This document shows, in pieces, positions 1-13,200 of a stretch of DNA of 64,000 bases (positions within the stretch are counted from its first letter, which is position 1; each line of letters opens with the position of its first letter). This stretch comes from Phalacrocorax aristotelis (taxonomy: Eukaryota > Chordata > Aves > Suliformes > Phalacrocoracidae), in contig NC_134284.1 of NCBI RefSeq assembly GCF_949628215.1, positions 7,863,850 to 7,927,849 of the forward strand. The letters are read 5' to 3'. The notes under the pieces were generated by a model that searched no databases, was not told the DNA's origin, and was given only the letters and a program-made list of their open reading frames with translations. Both the position numbers and the translations under genes were made by a program.

Positions 1-1155
1 AAAATCCCGAGAAAGTTAAGATGCAAAGAGCTGAAGTTGAATACTCTGATTTCTCAGAAGTGTTATGTCATTCGAAATTAAACAGGCAATCTGAAGATTA
101 ATCTTCATGGTGAACAGGACAATATATTACACAAATTTATAAAATACTCCCAGTATTTAAAAAAGCTCTTTAATTTATTTTTAAACAGTCCAGTAAGAGA
201 AGGATGGATAATTAACTTTTTTTTGTTATTCAGGAAATAAAATTGTAACATAATACACTGCAATAACAGAGAAATATAAATATTAGTTCTTACTTCATTA
301 CAGCAATTAATAATCCTACCAATTATAAATACTGAAGGACAACTATGATTAAAAAAAGGTGTGTAGTCACATACATTTTTGTACCCTGTAAAAAGCTATA
401 AGCAAATTTTTTTTCACTTTGCAGATCCTAAGATTTTAATAAAACCCCTATTAATGTTTTCCAGGTCAAACACCATGTATCTAACTTGAAAAATTATAGA
501 AACAGAGAGGTACCTTACCAACAACAATAATAAAAAACCCACAACCCAAAACCGCAAGACACTTCAAGTATAATACATCTGACTTACCTGAATGCTTCCC
601 TAACCAGCCATCAAATGTCACTAGCCAATGAAAAATTCATATAACACTACTGGTAGTAGCTTACAGGATATGGTCAAAGGAATGTCAGAACACTGTGGAT
701 AATACAAATACACCCTAAAGGCTTACATCTGAAACATATTACTATGCTGTTAACACTACCTAAATATAAAAGGGAGAGCAAAGAAGTAAGTTGATAACAA
801 TATTTGTGGTCTATGCCATGGTCTTCTCAATACTCCATATCAGGGTATAATTGCCATTTTTGTTCAAACAAATTAATGTTAAGATGTCAATCTATTTTGT
901 GTCATAACACATTCCTCCAGTGACAAAACCGGAATTAAATCAAAGTAGAAAACAAACAAGTCATCTTGCTTAATTTTGATTACCCAAATTACTTAGCCCA
1001 TTCACAAGGTGCTCCCTCCTCCTCCCAAGTAGTAGTTCATGCTAATGAAACCTCTGTTCTCTGCATCTGTAATGTTCAGGGTGGGGGAGAGGGGACCCAA
1101 CTATTATTGACTGAATTAAACTGTATAAAGAATTTTAAAATAAAATTGCACTTAC
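1..1155 (-). other. STRN3: STRN3 intron 10 (partial)
   Basis: AT-rich intronic sequence running off the window edge. No coding segment, repeat or RNA gene was recognised. Confidence 0.85.
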
Positions 1156-1289
1156 ATCATAACTATAGTCTGCATCATTTGTTACTGTCAAGTCTGCAAG
1201 GTCTCCAAGGCCCAGTACACTTAACAATACATCATCAGAACCCATAATAAATGACTTGCCTCCTCCAGGTGGAAACGTTATTGGCTCAG
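1156..1289 (-). CDS. STRN3: STRN3 coding exon 10 (residues 431-475), just before the WD40 domain
   Basis: Acceptor CTTTGTAG; CT completes Ala431. It encodes [40 protein letters not shown] and YSYD, ending GAT before GTAAGT. This is the conserved stretch immediately N-terminal to the WD40 propeller in striatins. It is the last STRN3 exon in the window; I looked for the next one (start of the propeller) between 1 and 1155 on the minus strand and did not find it. Length 134 nt. Confidence 0.96.
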
Positions 1290-4200
1290 CTACAAAGAAC
1301 AAAACAGTTTCTTTAAGTCTCAATGTAATAATTCAAACTGATGAAAAACTGCATTACTCATCACTTAACAGCAAAGCAGAGTTTAAACGGAACTTTATGT
1401 ACTACATACTGCCCCAGCTAAAAAAAAAAAGCATGATGACACGCACACATGTGCAAACACACACACATATTAAATAAACAATTCTTATATCATACTTTGT
1501 CATTTGATTTCAACTTACTTTACAGAGGTGTTCAATACTACTGACAAGTGACTTGACTGACATTACTTTACATTGCAGCATCAAATGTACATCCCAGGTC
1601 TCCAAATTCTCAGCTAAATACTTCATTCACTATACCATGCTATCTACATTCTGTCCATTTGCAAGTAAGTCTCTGTGCTTTATACAAGTCAAATATCTCT
1701 ACCTGCATGTGTAAGTACTTTTCATCTCTAAAGGTCCCCTGCAAAACATCTCTTCTACTTCGATTTTTTCAGATGATTAAGAAAATGAAAACATCTGTTA
1801 TTCATTAATTCCCTCTCTTACCTTCTCAGCATGATTTTGGATTTAAATTTAAAATACATTTTAAATACTCAACTGATATTTATCTTAGCTAGCTGTGCCT
1901 TCCCCAAATTAATATTTAACATTTCTGCTAATTATAATTTTGAATGAATACAAATTATAACCATTCATTCTCAATTCACACCTGAAAAATAAAGTTTCAA
2001 ATAGTCATCCATATTCTTTACATTCTTCAGCAGTTCTGCATATCTCCTTCAACCCACAAATGTCAATCTTGCAGTAAGAAATGGAATAAAGACTTAAACA
2101 TTGTAATACTTTAGCATATTTTAGAAGATGCTTTTACTTATCAGTATTCCCTTCCATGCAAAAACTGGGACACTTTTTAGGTAGAGTACTTAAACTGTAG
2201 CTATGTGCGAACGTTAGCTAAGTGCAAACATCTGCAAAATACATTAAATTGTATTTGACATCTTTAAAAACTAAACCTGTTTGACTTCTGGATTTCACTG
2301 GCTTGGCAGAGAGGGTTACAGTCTCACTTTAACAGCACCCCTTGTTTCTAATCCTCTCAGAAAACCCCTGAAACTCAGAGAAAATGAAGTGTCCAGATCT
2401 GAAAAACATTAGTATCCTGGGTTTTGTCTTACAAAAATAGTTCCAAACAAGGGGACTAATAATCAACAACAACAACAACAATCAGCAACAAGTTAGGATC
2501 TAAACATGCCTGTTTTGAACATGCATCTTTATTATTCTGTATCGCCACTATCTGAATAGTAACCTAGTTATGTTCCACTCCAGCTGAAGAAAAGTAAGTA
2601 ACTAAGACCAGGTGTAAAGTTATACATGTCTGGCATTGTCGCTATAGCTATGCAAAGAGGAGCCAGCCAAGCTATATCAAACAAGTTACTTCTCAATAAA
2701 AAAAACAAGTTCTAATGCTTGAGAACTACTGTACTATTAAAAAATGTAACATTAGCACAGGCAACACAACTGTATGTGAGAATCTAAGAATATCATCTAT
2801 GTAAGAATAAAGAGTGCTGTTTCTACAATTGCATAAAAAGAGAAAATAGTATTCTAATGTGCACAATCACATCTTTTTAAGACATTCACAGTCCATACAA
2901 AGGTCTTGACTCATTGGAATGCTACATTAAATTAACAGCCAAAAATAGCTTACCATGCCCTTACACAAGTAAGCTTTTCATGTGAATTAATATTTTACTG
3001 AAACTCTACTCCAAACCGCTCTATTTCAGAAAAAGACATATTCCTAGATAACACCTAATTATTTTCCATGTTCCCACTTATTTCCCTTATTATTGGGATT
3101 GGGGGGGGGCGCGGGTGGGGGCAGTATCCAGTCATCCTTATCAGTCATGCTTATGAGATGAGATCAGAATTTCTAAGGACTGATTGTTTTATTGAAAGTG
3201 TCTGAGCTGAGTATAAGAGGAGATACAAACAATACTTTATATGAAGCCAGAAATAAAATAACATCACAAAAAATTCTCTGGGCAAACCTAAACTGTGAAA
3301 TCCTCAGATGAAAACAATTACCCCCCCCAATTATTTCAGAAACCAAGTTTTCTTGATTCTTTTCTGACAGAAAAAGAATGGGAGAGGAAAAAAAAGATAA
3401 AGGCTACAAAAGAAACAAGGGGGTTTAGGTTTGGTGGTTTGTTTTTTTTTCCCTGTTGTTGTCTGGTTCATTTTGTGGTGGGTTTTTTTCCTCCCTTTTC
3501 TTTTTGTCTCCTACAGGAAGTCTCCAATACTTTTATTTGGAATTTCTAAAACTGGCTCACCTCTACTGTCTTAACAAGGCCCCTGCCTCCTAAATACAAG
3601 TATCCATTTACAAGTCAAACCTCCCACGTCATTACAGAACAGAGCTGCTGACCCCCAGAGCTGGGGAAAGGAGGCAATATGCTCATTTTAAACTTGAGGA
3701 CACTTCCTATCCCTGTTGCGATGCTGTGACTCCTATTTGTTCTTTAGGACAGCCCCTGAACTTGTCATACTAATTCTCTGTGAAATTAATGTCACCTTCC
3801 CTAACAGATTAACTTTCATATACTTTAGACTAAAAATGAAGCAGTACAGAAAAACACTACCACATTAGGGGCCTGTATTATAAATTTATCAAGATCTATT
3901 TGCACATATGTAAATATCCCTTTATTTAAAGCTTCAAAATTAATGCTATCTAAAATTTAGAAGCATATTTCTCAATACTAAAGTTGCCAATATGTATAAT
4001 ATGTTGTATAACTAAAATTTATTTGCACATTTTGTTATTTTAAAATAAGACATATTTAAAGAAGTTTAAAAACTGGTTGCAAGCTGTTTTTAGGAAAAGA
4101 AGCAGAAAATACAAGGAAATATGTGTGATGTTATAGATACTAAAAATAAAGACCCACAACTCCACATATCAGAAACATTGCATCAAGGTATATGCAAATT

Positions 4201-7200
4201 ATAAAGCTAAATAAACTACTTACTGAATACTTTTCATCTTAAAATTCAAAGTATTTTTCTAACGCACACAGGGCAATATTATCCTCATAGCATAGTATGT
4301 ATGTTTAACTGAGTTTGCAATCAATAAATACCAAGTAAAAATGTAACTGATAGTACGAGTTTCTTTGTAGGTGAAACTAGGTGAAAAAATGCAACGATTA
4401 AATATTTTCTTGGCCAATCCTAACCAGCACTTCTTACCCTCAAGTTCTTGACATCACACATAATTAAGTCAAAATCAAGCAATAATATTTGTACAGAGTA
4501 AAACTGATTTAATTTCTAACCAAATTATGTACGTTCACATATGCTTTTGTTGTCTACTATACAATAGGGACATCTGAACCTTGTTTCCCAGAAAGTTAAT
4601 ACGTGGTACACCAAAAGCAGCAGTTAATGCCCAAGCAGTTAGCAGTTACTGCTATTCTTTTGTCAATCTATAAATTGACACCCCCACAATCTACAGATAT
4701 TAAAGAAAAACAACACGTGTACAATACATTGGATGGAGAATGATGGTGCAGTTAACTCTGTTTCTGAACATCAAGTAATATGGTGAAATGGAAATCCCAA
4801 TTTCTTATGCCCAAAACTATGAAGTGTAATTGCAGCATAAACAGTCTTCTCTTATATTCAGCCAGGCACTTGAGAGTGTGTGAGGGGGAAACCCAAATTA
4901 TTATTATAATTAGAACCATAGTTTACTTTCCTCCCTGAACCCCCTTCTCCTCTCAAGGGGAGGGGGGGAGGGGGGGAAGGTGAGCTTAAAACTTTTTTCT
5001 CTATACAAGAACAAAATTATCAATCACTGTCTCGGAACTGTAACATTTCAGAGTGTAGCATAAACCTTATGTACAGTCACAAGAACATTATGGCTTGGTA
5101 ACATTCATCAGCATAAGCTGGCGTGTCCCAGCAAGAAAGCCTAAAGTTACCTGCAAAAAACTTAGCTTTCAAAACATAAATAATTGAGCAAAAACTGCAT
5201 TTTATGATAATGAAGTATCATAACAAAGGACAGACCTAGAAGGAATTCAAAAGACAACACTAAGCCTGTTGGCTTGCAGCTTTGTGCCATATAGTACAGA
5301 CAAAAAAAAAGCCACATAGTATTCAGGATAGGATTTTTGCTCGAAGAGCAAAATTCACGCTCTAAAATTCAAGTGTAGAAGCTATGCAGAAACCACAATT
5401 AGCAGATAGGATGGTAGATATTCATACTACTACTCTTAATGAATAAAGCCTAAACTATACGGATAAGCTGAAAACATATGAGCACGTTTAATAGCATGAA
5501 AATATAATCCTGAAGGCACAGTTTATTTGAAAATTGTGTGGACAATCTTTATTTGGAGTGTAGCACAGTGGTTGCGCTACAGGAAGCGGACAATAGAAGT
5601 TAGTCCTTGTCAAACTCAAATTTAGCATTTATTTCTTCAGAAAGATTCTTTTGGCCAATATTATTTCAGATGTCAACTCTCCAAAAGAGACAACAGTTAT
5701 AAGGCCTGTCTTTAACAATGAACACCTGCATTCCTTTGCACATGCATGGCCTAAGAAAAATAGCCTGACAGACTGAGGGAACTGTAGCTGCAGGGTCACA
5801 TGCCCTTAACACCTTAATAGCACTACCAGGCAAACTGAAGCGTGTAAACACTAAACTTAAATACAACCTAAATGTACATCCACACGTCATAGCAAGTGGA
5901 ACTTCAGCAGTAGGTTTCTCAACTGCACAGGTAAATTTGATACTGCTTCATCTTTAAGACATTAACAAAAGCAAAGATGAAAAGGAAAGCAGTAAAAGAT
6001 AAGGTGGGAAGACAAACACTTTTGTAAAATAGTTTGGGAGAGCAACAAAAAAAACCCCTGCAAAATTTCTACTTTTCTGCCTGCCTGGTGACAGGCATTT
6101 CTAAGGGCAGGGATGAAGGAAGAACAGGAGAAAAAAAACCCAGATTAATTATCAGTAATAATGCAAATTCTTTCTACTTCTGATATAGCTGATATAATGC
6201 CAGGGCTTATGGGTCAAAGATAATCATAATGGAGCCAAATCTGAATTCAGCTGAGTATTTTGAATTAACATGTTCTGAGCAGAGGACAGCATTTACATAA
6301 TGGTATTCTAATCTCAAAGTTCATATAAGGAAAATAATTCACTTAAAACAAAAAATCTTAAAAGCTGAATACAAGATTTTGGACTATTTAGATACTAGTT
6401 TGCCACCAACTTCCATTGCCTAAGATACTGCTGAAATGGAAACCAATACTTTGTAAATAGTGTTTTTGTACACTTGTGTATAGAAACCAGGAGAATTTTA
6501 AAAGAGAGAACATTAAACATGAAAAGAGTCAAGGTAGTCTCATAATTTAAATAACCACTTTTAAATTTCACTTTAAAATGCAAACTGTGTATCAAACGTT
6601 AATACTCACCTTTTTTCTCCTCAATCAATACCACCCTATTTGTAAAAAGTTTTGCTAACAGGGGTGTCTGCAAACAGGGATTTAATAGTGAATAGTTTCA
6701 GAACACACTGCTGTACACGAAGTTGTTTAAAAATACTTATGAAATAATGGTGAGTTACGATAAGCCACAGAAACTCAAGCCATATTCTCATAAAACCATT
6801 TGGGAAGAACTGCAAATAAAATAATAATGTGGCAATCTGCAATTGCATTAAGCTTTACAGAGGGGATGGTAAATTACAGCGTGTGCTTTCTAAAAGAAAT
6901 CTCCTGAAATATAAGTAGTAGCTGAATTTTTTGTACCTTCCTCTGCTCTTGCACCTTCATGATCAGTCATTCTAGAAGAGGGTGACCTAGATTGATTAAT
7001 GATTCCTGAAGGGATGTGGGGTATCTCATCATCGCCCAGATCAGCTATCATGTCGTGAAGTTTTGTCCTGTTGACTCCTGTAAATTAATGTCAGCAGCAA
7101 AGATTCATTTGATTGCTACCGCTTGACTTGACTGAAGTCTAAAAATCCATTAAACTAATTAAACAAGATTAATTACTGATGGGACGTCCTTAAAATAAGT

Positions 7201-10200
7201 ACAGTGCTTTGCTTTTGTCTTTGTATATTAATAAAATTATCTTTTGGAAATCAAAAGGAGTTAATACATCAAATCTGAAAACTACATGCAAACAGGTCTA
7301 ATTCACTAAGTCAAAGAATAACTCCTTTGTGTTCTGTACATCTATTCTAAAATCTCCTGTGGGAAAGAAAAAAAAAATCTTACAGCCCTACAGAGAAGTC
7401 AAGCTAAATATGAAAAGAACATCAACTATTAAACAAAATACATATGAATTAAACATTTGCTAATAACATTACACAACTTTAACTGTACTAAACAATTTAA
7501 CACTGAAAAAACAGAGTGCAAATAAAAAATAAGCTTTAAAATGAGGGAAAAGTACAGACAACTCATAATTGGGGTGCAACGAACAATTAACTTTCCCTGC
7601 TTTTGAATGGCATTTAAATTGTATAAAGTGCTTATTAAACACAAGAGCAAGAATGCTTCCACCACTGTATGAAACTGCAGATGTATACTGCCCTTATTAT
7701 GCATGCATGCCTCTAGAAAGAAAGCATACTAAATTACATGTGCATTAAATTCATGTGGACACTAGCAAACGAGTATTGTGTTATAAGCTCTTTTAATTAA
7801 CAAATTCATTCCTGCTTCCACCTTACAGCTTGCATGTCAAAAAGCCAAGCTTCATTCATAAAGTGAAATTTCAGTGATAGAATCTCTTTAAAGAAAACAT
7901 CCACAATGATGCAAGACATAACCAGCTTTTAACTGATAAGATAATATAGCGGGTGGATATACTGTAGAACATTCAAAATAAAAAAACCCACCGCCCCTCC
8001 ACCAAAAACTATGCTTTTAAAATGCTAAAATATAAGTGTTTACTACTTTTAAAAGGGCATATTACAACTTATTTTCAAATAGGGCAATTTTTTAGTAAAG
8101 TAAGCATTAGGAAACAACTCCTTATACTCTAAGGTGACATGTATTGGTTTTATTAAAAGGAAATCTAAACTGAAACAAAGCCTTCATTCTCAAAAAAGTA
8201 AAAAGTAAGCACTATAATTACAGATGACTTTGCAAAAGCAGAACCGTTCATTTAAACAGTTAAACACTAAAACATACACTTTCAAATAGTAACTGATAAT
8301 TTTAATTTTAGATCTGACAAAAATGGTTAAAATTGATCTATTAAAAAACCATCAATAATTTAATTCCCTGGAGATAATGGAGAATTGTCTGGAGGGAAGG
8401 ATGACAACAAGAAACATTTCTGGAAGTAGAATCATAGCAAAAGTAAACCACATATACCCCAAGAGGGATGTTATATAACTATTCTCATTAATACTGACAA
8501 AATAAAAATGTTTTGCAAAATGATATAGAACATCCTATACTTTTTTTTGTGTTTCTGACCTTCTTTCTTTTACAGAACACTTAATATGCCAATTAGGTTT
8601 ACGAAAGCTGCTACCCAGAAGTCATTTGAGAGTAAAAATGGCTTCTGAAAGTTTCCCTTACGCAGCAGAACAGACTTCTTGAGTGGTTAAGTTTCATTTT
8701 ATTCTCCTGTAGAAGTCAGTCTAGAAACCTGTAATCTCAGCTAATGGAGTGTAAAATAAAAGTTAGGAATATCTCTTTTGCACAAACACTTTTTTCTAAT
8801 AGCTACTAGACTGACAGGGTATCATTTCCAAGGTACAATACTTAATTGCAGGCAGCAGATAAGATCTCACACAAAAAAAGTAATTCTTAAAATGGCCAGG
8901 TCTCTACCATACAGACCACAAAGCTTGCCTCTGTCTTATTCCAGTTGGCCATCAGCCAGCCACCTTCGGTGACCAGCAGCAGATACGTTCTTGAGTGCAG
9001 TCAATAAATAACACGATAGAAGTCATGACTGGTACCCTAAACTGTCTACCTGAATATAACTTTTGTTTTCCAGAAGAAAACCCCTTTGTCTTCTCTATGT
9101 CGTTATGCATGAACTGTTCAACGTATGGATGGAAAATGCCAAAAAATGGTTTATAAACTCTTCTTCACATCCAAACTGAAAGCATCTTTTGAAGATGCTT
9201 TCACACCAAACACATGGGCATGAGAAGTTTACTTCTGAGTGTGCTCAGAGGCAAGTAGTAGTAGTTCGCCTGCTATGCTGCCTTGAACCAGTCAGTCATT
9301 TAGTATGTCACTGGTTAGGGGACTGTCAGCCTGCCTTTTAATGTTATTCAGTATGTTTAGTCACTTCTTGTCCTTCAGGCATAACCTCACAACAGCCCTC
9401 AATCCATCATACAATACAGAGAGAAACTTCCTCCTGAAGTTTACAAAAGACCAACTGCTGTTCACAACAACTTCCCTGTATTTTACGCTGAAAAGTGTCA
9501 ACATTCAAGATTGTGCCACCACCACAGAAGACGGTGCAGGTTTCTGCTTTCAAATAAGTGCAGGTATACCTTCATATACTCGAAGTATTTTAAATGTTAT
9601 AAAGAGATTTTTAAAGATAAGTATGTGCTGACTCTGCATAAGCAGCTATGTTTAAGGCACAAACTGGACAACTGTCTTTTATCCTCAAGAAAAGACTAGA
9701 ACAACAAAAAAAAAAAACAGAAGTGGTAAACATGAACAGGTTATGAATAAAAGCAAAGCACCTACAATCCTCCTTCAGAGATCAAAAGTGAAAAAGGTAA
9801 TTGAATATTCAGTGCTGAAAAGTTGCAGTCTGAGAAGCTGTTGTCTGAAAAGCCATAAGCAGATTTCTGTAAGATGTAATAGCCCAAGTCTGAATATAAT
9901 ACAGGGATCCTTCTACATCAACAGGTGATGCTAATGAAGATGGTAAAATTCAAATACTATTACAGAGTATTCCCAGAAATCAAGGCTAGTAAAGTGACTG
10001 GGCTGGATACTGCTTCATAAATATGGAATAATTAAGACTGAGGGAAGAGAGCAGGAAAGTAAAAAAACAAAAAACAATTCAAGTGGGGGTGTTTTTTTAT
10101 TTGAAGAGGGGTTGTTTTTGTTTCGTTTTTTTTTTTTAAAAGATCCTTTCATAAGAAAGTACTCCTTCCACACAACATGACAAAGGAAAAAAAAGAGAAA

Positions 10201-13200
10201 AAAGTATTACATTATGAAAACATATGTGCTGACAGAAGATGACCTAAATTAAGGTGTTCCACCCAAAAGAAAACATATGAATGCAGAGTACAGAAGTATC
10301 AAAATAGAATCAAATCTACTTCTGTTTAAAAATAGGACATTTGGAATGAAAGTTACCATACCTGGACCAGGTCTAAGACGACCCTGTTATGAAGACAACA
10401 GTCTAAATGCAGATTATGGTAGTCACCAGATGCACATCCAACAAAAGCACCCCTTAGAATGTCTGCTCTATTATGCTGTCCTCAAAGTATTACAAGAGGT
10501 CATAGTCAACGCATGTTTATTTGATCTTTATGATGATATATGCATATAAATTCTTATATTGCTCAAAATAAATTCTGAAAAAAGTCTGACAATACACTGA
10601 AGGACGAAGTAAGAGATGAATATTCAGAATGAAATTCATGAGTGATCAGACATGAGAAGGAGGAATAAAGAAGGCCTTTGGCACTATTTTCAGTCTCAGA
10701 ATACAAAAAAGCTGAGAAAAAAGCCTAAGAATCAAATGAACAGAATTTAAATGAACCTGTCCAACCTTAGATGCATATTTTCACTGTGTGTGGAGTTACC
10801 TCATTCAATTACCTCAGTGATTTAGAGGGAAAACTCTAATCAGAAACTACCATCAACAAATGCGACACAAGTGCAGAATCCAACAAACCACCCTGTGAGA
10901 CTATTGATACACGCTCAGGGTTTCCCAAAGGAGAAATTAAACTTAAAACCCAAAAGTCTAAACAGTGACTTATGTGACCTCACATCATTGCAACACAGTT
11001 GTCTCCTAAATATTCTCTTATGTGAACGCAGGTTTCAAAATTACTTTAGGTGAAGAAAATGCTCCTTTAAGTTTTGATAGCAGAACACTCATTGTCAAAA
11101 GACAACGTAGGTCAAATATCTGATAGCCAACATGCCACGCCACTCATCGTACAAAACAATGTTATACCCTTGGCAGCAACTGCAGGAAAGTGCACAGGAA
11201 GGAAAGTTTTGATAATAATGTTGCGGAGTTAAATTTTGTAACTGGACATTTCAGCTAGAATAATTATTACTTATTTTAAGTGATGGTCAGAACCAATTTA
11301 ATCAGCAACATAGACTATTAAAATGCCAGATTTTGACAAAGTAGTTGTTTTTGATGGGTGAGAATTATGCTCCTCTTCTGGAAATTTCAAGATTTACAGA
11401 TGGAAAACCAAAAAGATCATAGAAATTCTTCAGATGATAGAAGCAGCCAAGGAAGTAAGAAGTGCAGTAAAGAGAAATCCTTTCGAGAGAAGCCAACATA
11501 ATGCCACTAAAATAAATTTGGAGACCCAAGAAGAGTTATTCATAGAATTTATAATTCTAGAACAACACTACTTGTCCTTGATTTACAGCTGCTTACCTTG
11601 CACAAGCCAGAAAGTAGAAACTAACCAGTGGGGTCACTGCAAAAAGATTAGAACTGAAATAAAACTAGGGTGTCAAGAACTTTCTGAATGTGATAACCTA
11701 AAGGCACAATTTTTGAGAGAGAAATGTAAAAATCCCCTAAGTAATTACTGTCTTTTAGCCCCAGAAGTCAAAACGTTATTTTGCAGCCACTGTGTTTCCA
11801 AAAGTCTAAAACATGAAGTTTAGTAAGAAAATTACAAATAAAAGAAGTCCATTTTAGTATTAAAATGAAGTTTCTAACCCTACAAAATACCTCATGTGAA
11901 TCTGGTGTCAACTGCTGATTTACATATTAAATGAGGATACTCATTAGCACCCAGATTACTACTGGTAAAGTTTTTACTGCAAAGATTTTATATTTGTATG
12001 TGTGCCAACATGTGAGTCATGCAAAATTGCTGGAAAAAAAAATCAACATGCGCTAACTGAATTTTATTTTGTTAGGTGTTACACAGTAAATTCAAATCCT
12101 AATAATTACCGAATTCTTCATGAAGTGTTATTTTTAAGTATCTGTTAATTTAGTTAGTACATAGTCACAGATATTTTCAAATAAAGAAAATATTTTTTAT
12201 TAAATATCACCAAAAGCAGTTATAATATACTTTGAAAATAAAACCACTGCAATCAAGGGAGCTTCTCTAAAGTGATATTGATTCAATACCACTTTGTCCA
12301 CTAAGAGCTTTGTATAGCTGATGACTTTAAGTTACAAAAGCATTTTTACCAGAAACGTCAATATTGAAGTTTAGCTTAACTTATATAGTTCAAATAGGTC
12401 AACTGGTCTGAAAACTGGTCTGAGAGTAAAGAGTTGTCAACCAAATGTGGTAACTGCACAGAAAAGTGAAGGGCACCATAAAATAAAGACAAAAATAAAG
12501 ACCCTACACAAAGCCACAAAAAACTTTGTATTTACATTACGGGCATTTTTAAATTCTCCTTGCCTTAGATTGTAAAAATAACTACAAGCCCATAAAGAGC
12601 AGTTACAGCTCAATTCTAGCTCATGTTAGGAAACAAAAAAACCTAACAAAACACCCGCCCACAACAGTACCATAGTGTTATACTTTAAGAAGCAGATAAA
12701 TTTTTCAGAAAACTTCTCAGAGTAGGAATTTCCTCAAAATGCCAGTTGCTCATTATTTTTACACTGATGTTACAAAGCATTTAACTCTTTTTACCTATTT
12801 AACCTTAATTTTTTTTGTGTTTTCAACATTTCTCATCTAGGAAATGGCTGTCAAAGTTTGACATATTCACATTCAGCAGGTAGAAAGTTAAAGTTGGTTG
12901 CCCCCATTACAGGAAACGATGCTTAATGAAAATAAAAAAAATCACAAACAACAAAAAAACCCACAAAAACAACAAACCAAAACCAAAAACAGAACTTGTG
13001 AGAAAAAAATGTCTTCTATATAGATAGGCAAAAAAAGCGTTGCATTACAAGATTCAGAATCTCCACTTACTCTTCACCCCTTTCTTCCCCTTTCGTTCCT
13101 TCTTGTACTGTTCCTTCAGTTTACTTATTAGTCCCTGGTCTACATCCCAAACCTCAGCAGTTGGGGACAGGTCATCTTTGTCTACATGCAGCATATTATT

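Larger units (their letters stand above)
1290..6936 (-). other. STRN3: STRN3 intron 9
   Basis: An AT-rich intron of 5.6 kb with normal GT/AG borders. It holds a short CAA repeat at 2464-2481, a G-run cluster at 3095-3121, a T/G-rich patch at 3428-3500 and a second G-run cluster at 4957-4980. Nothing else was recognised. Confidence 0.85.

Noticed and set aside
11434..11823. 129-codon ATG-started frame on the plus strand within STRN3 intron 8
   Set aside because: Composition is that of AT-rich intron, with no recognised family and no promoter or splice support. A search against bird transcripts would settle it.
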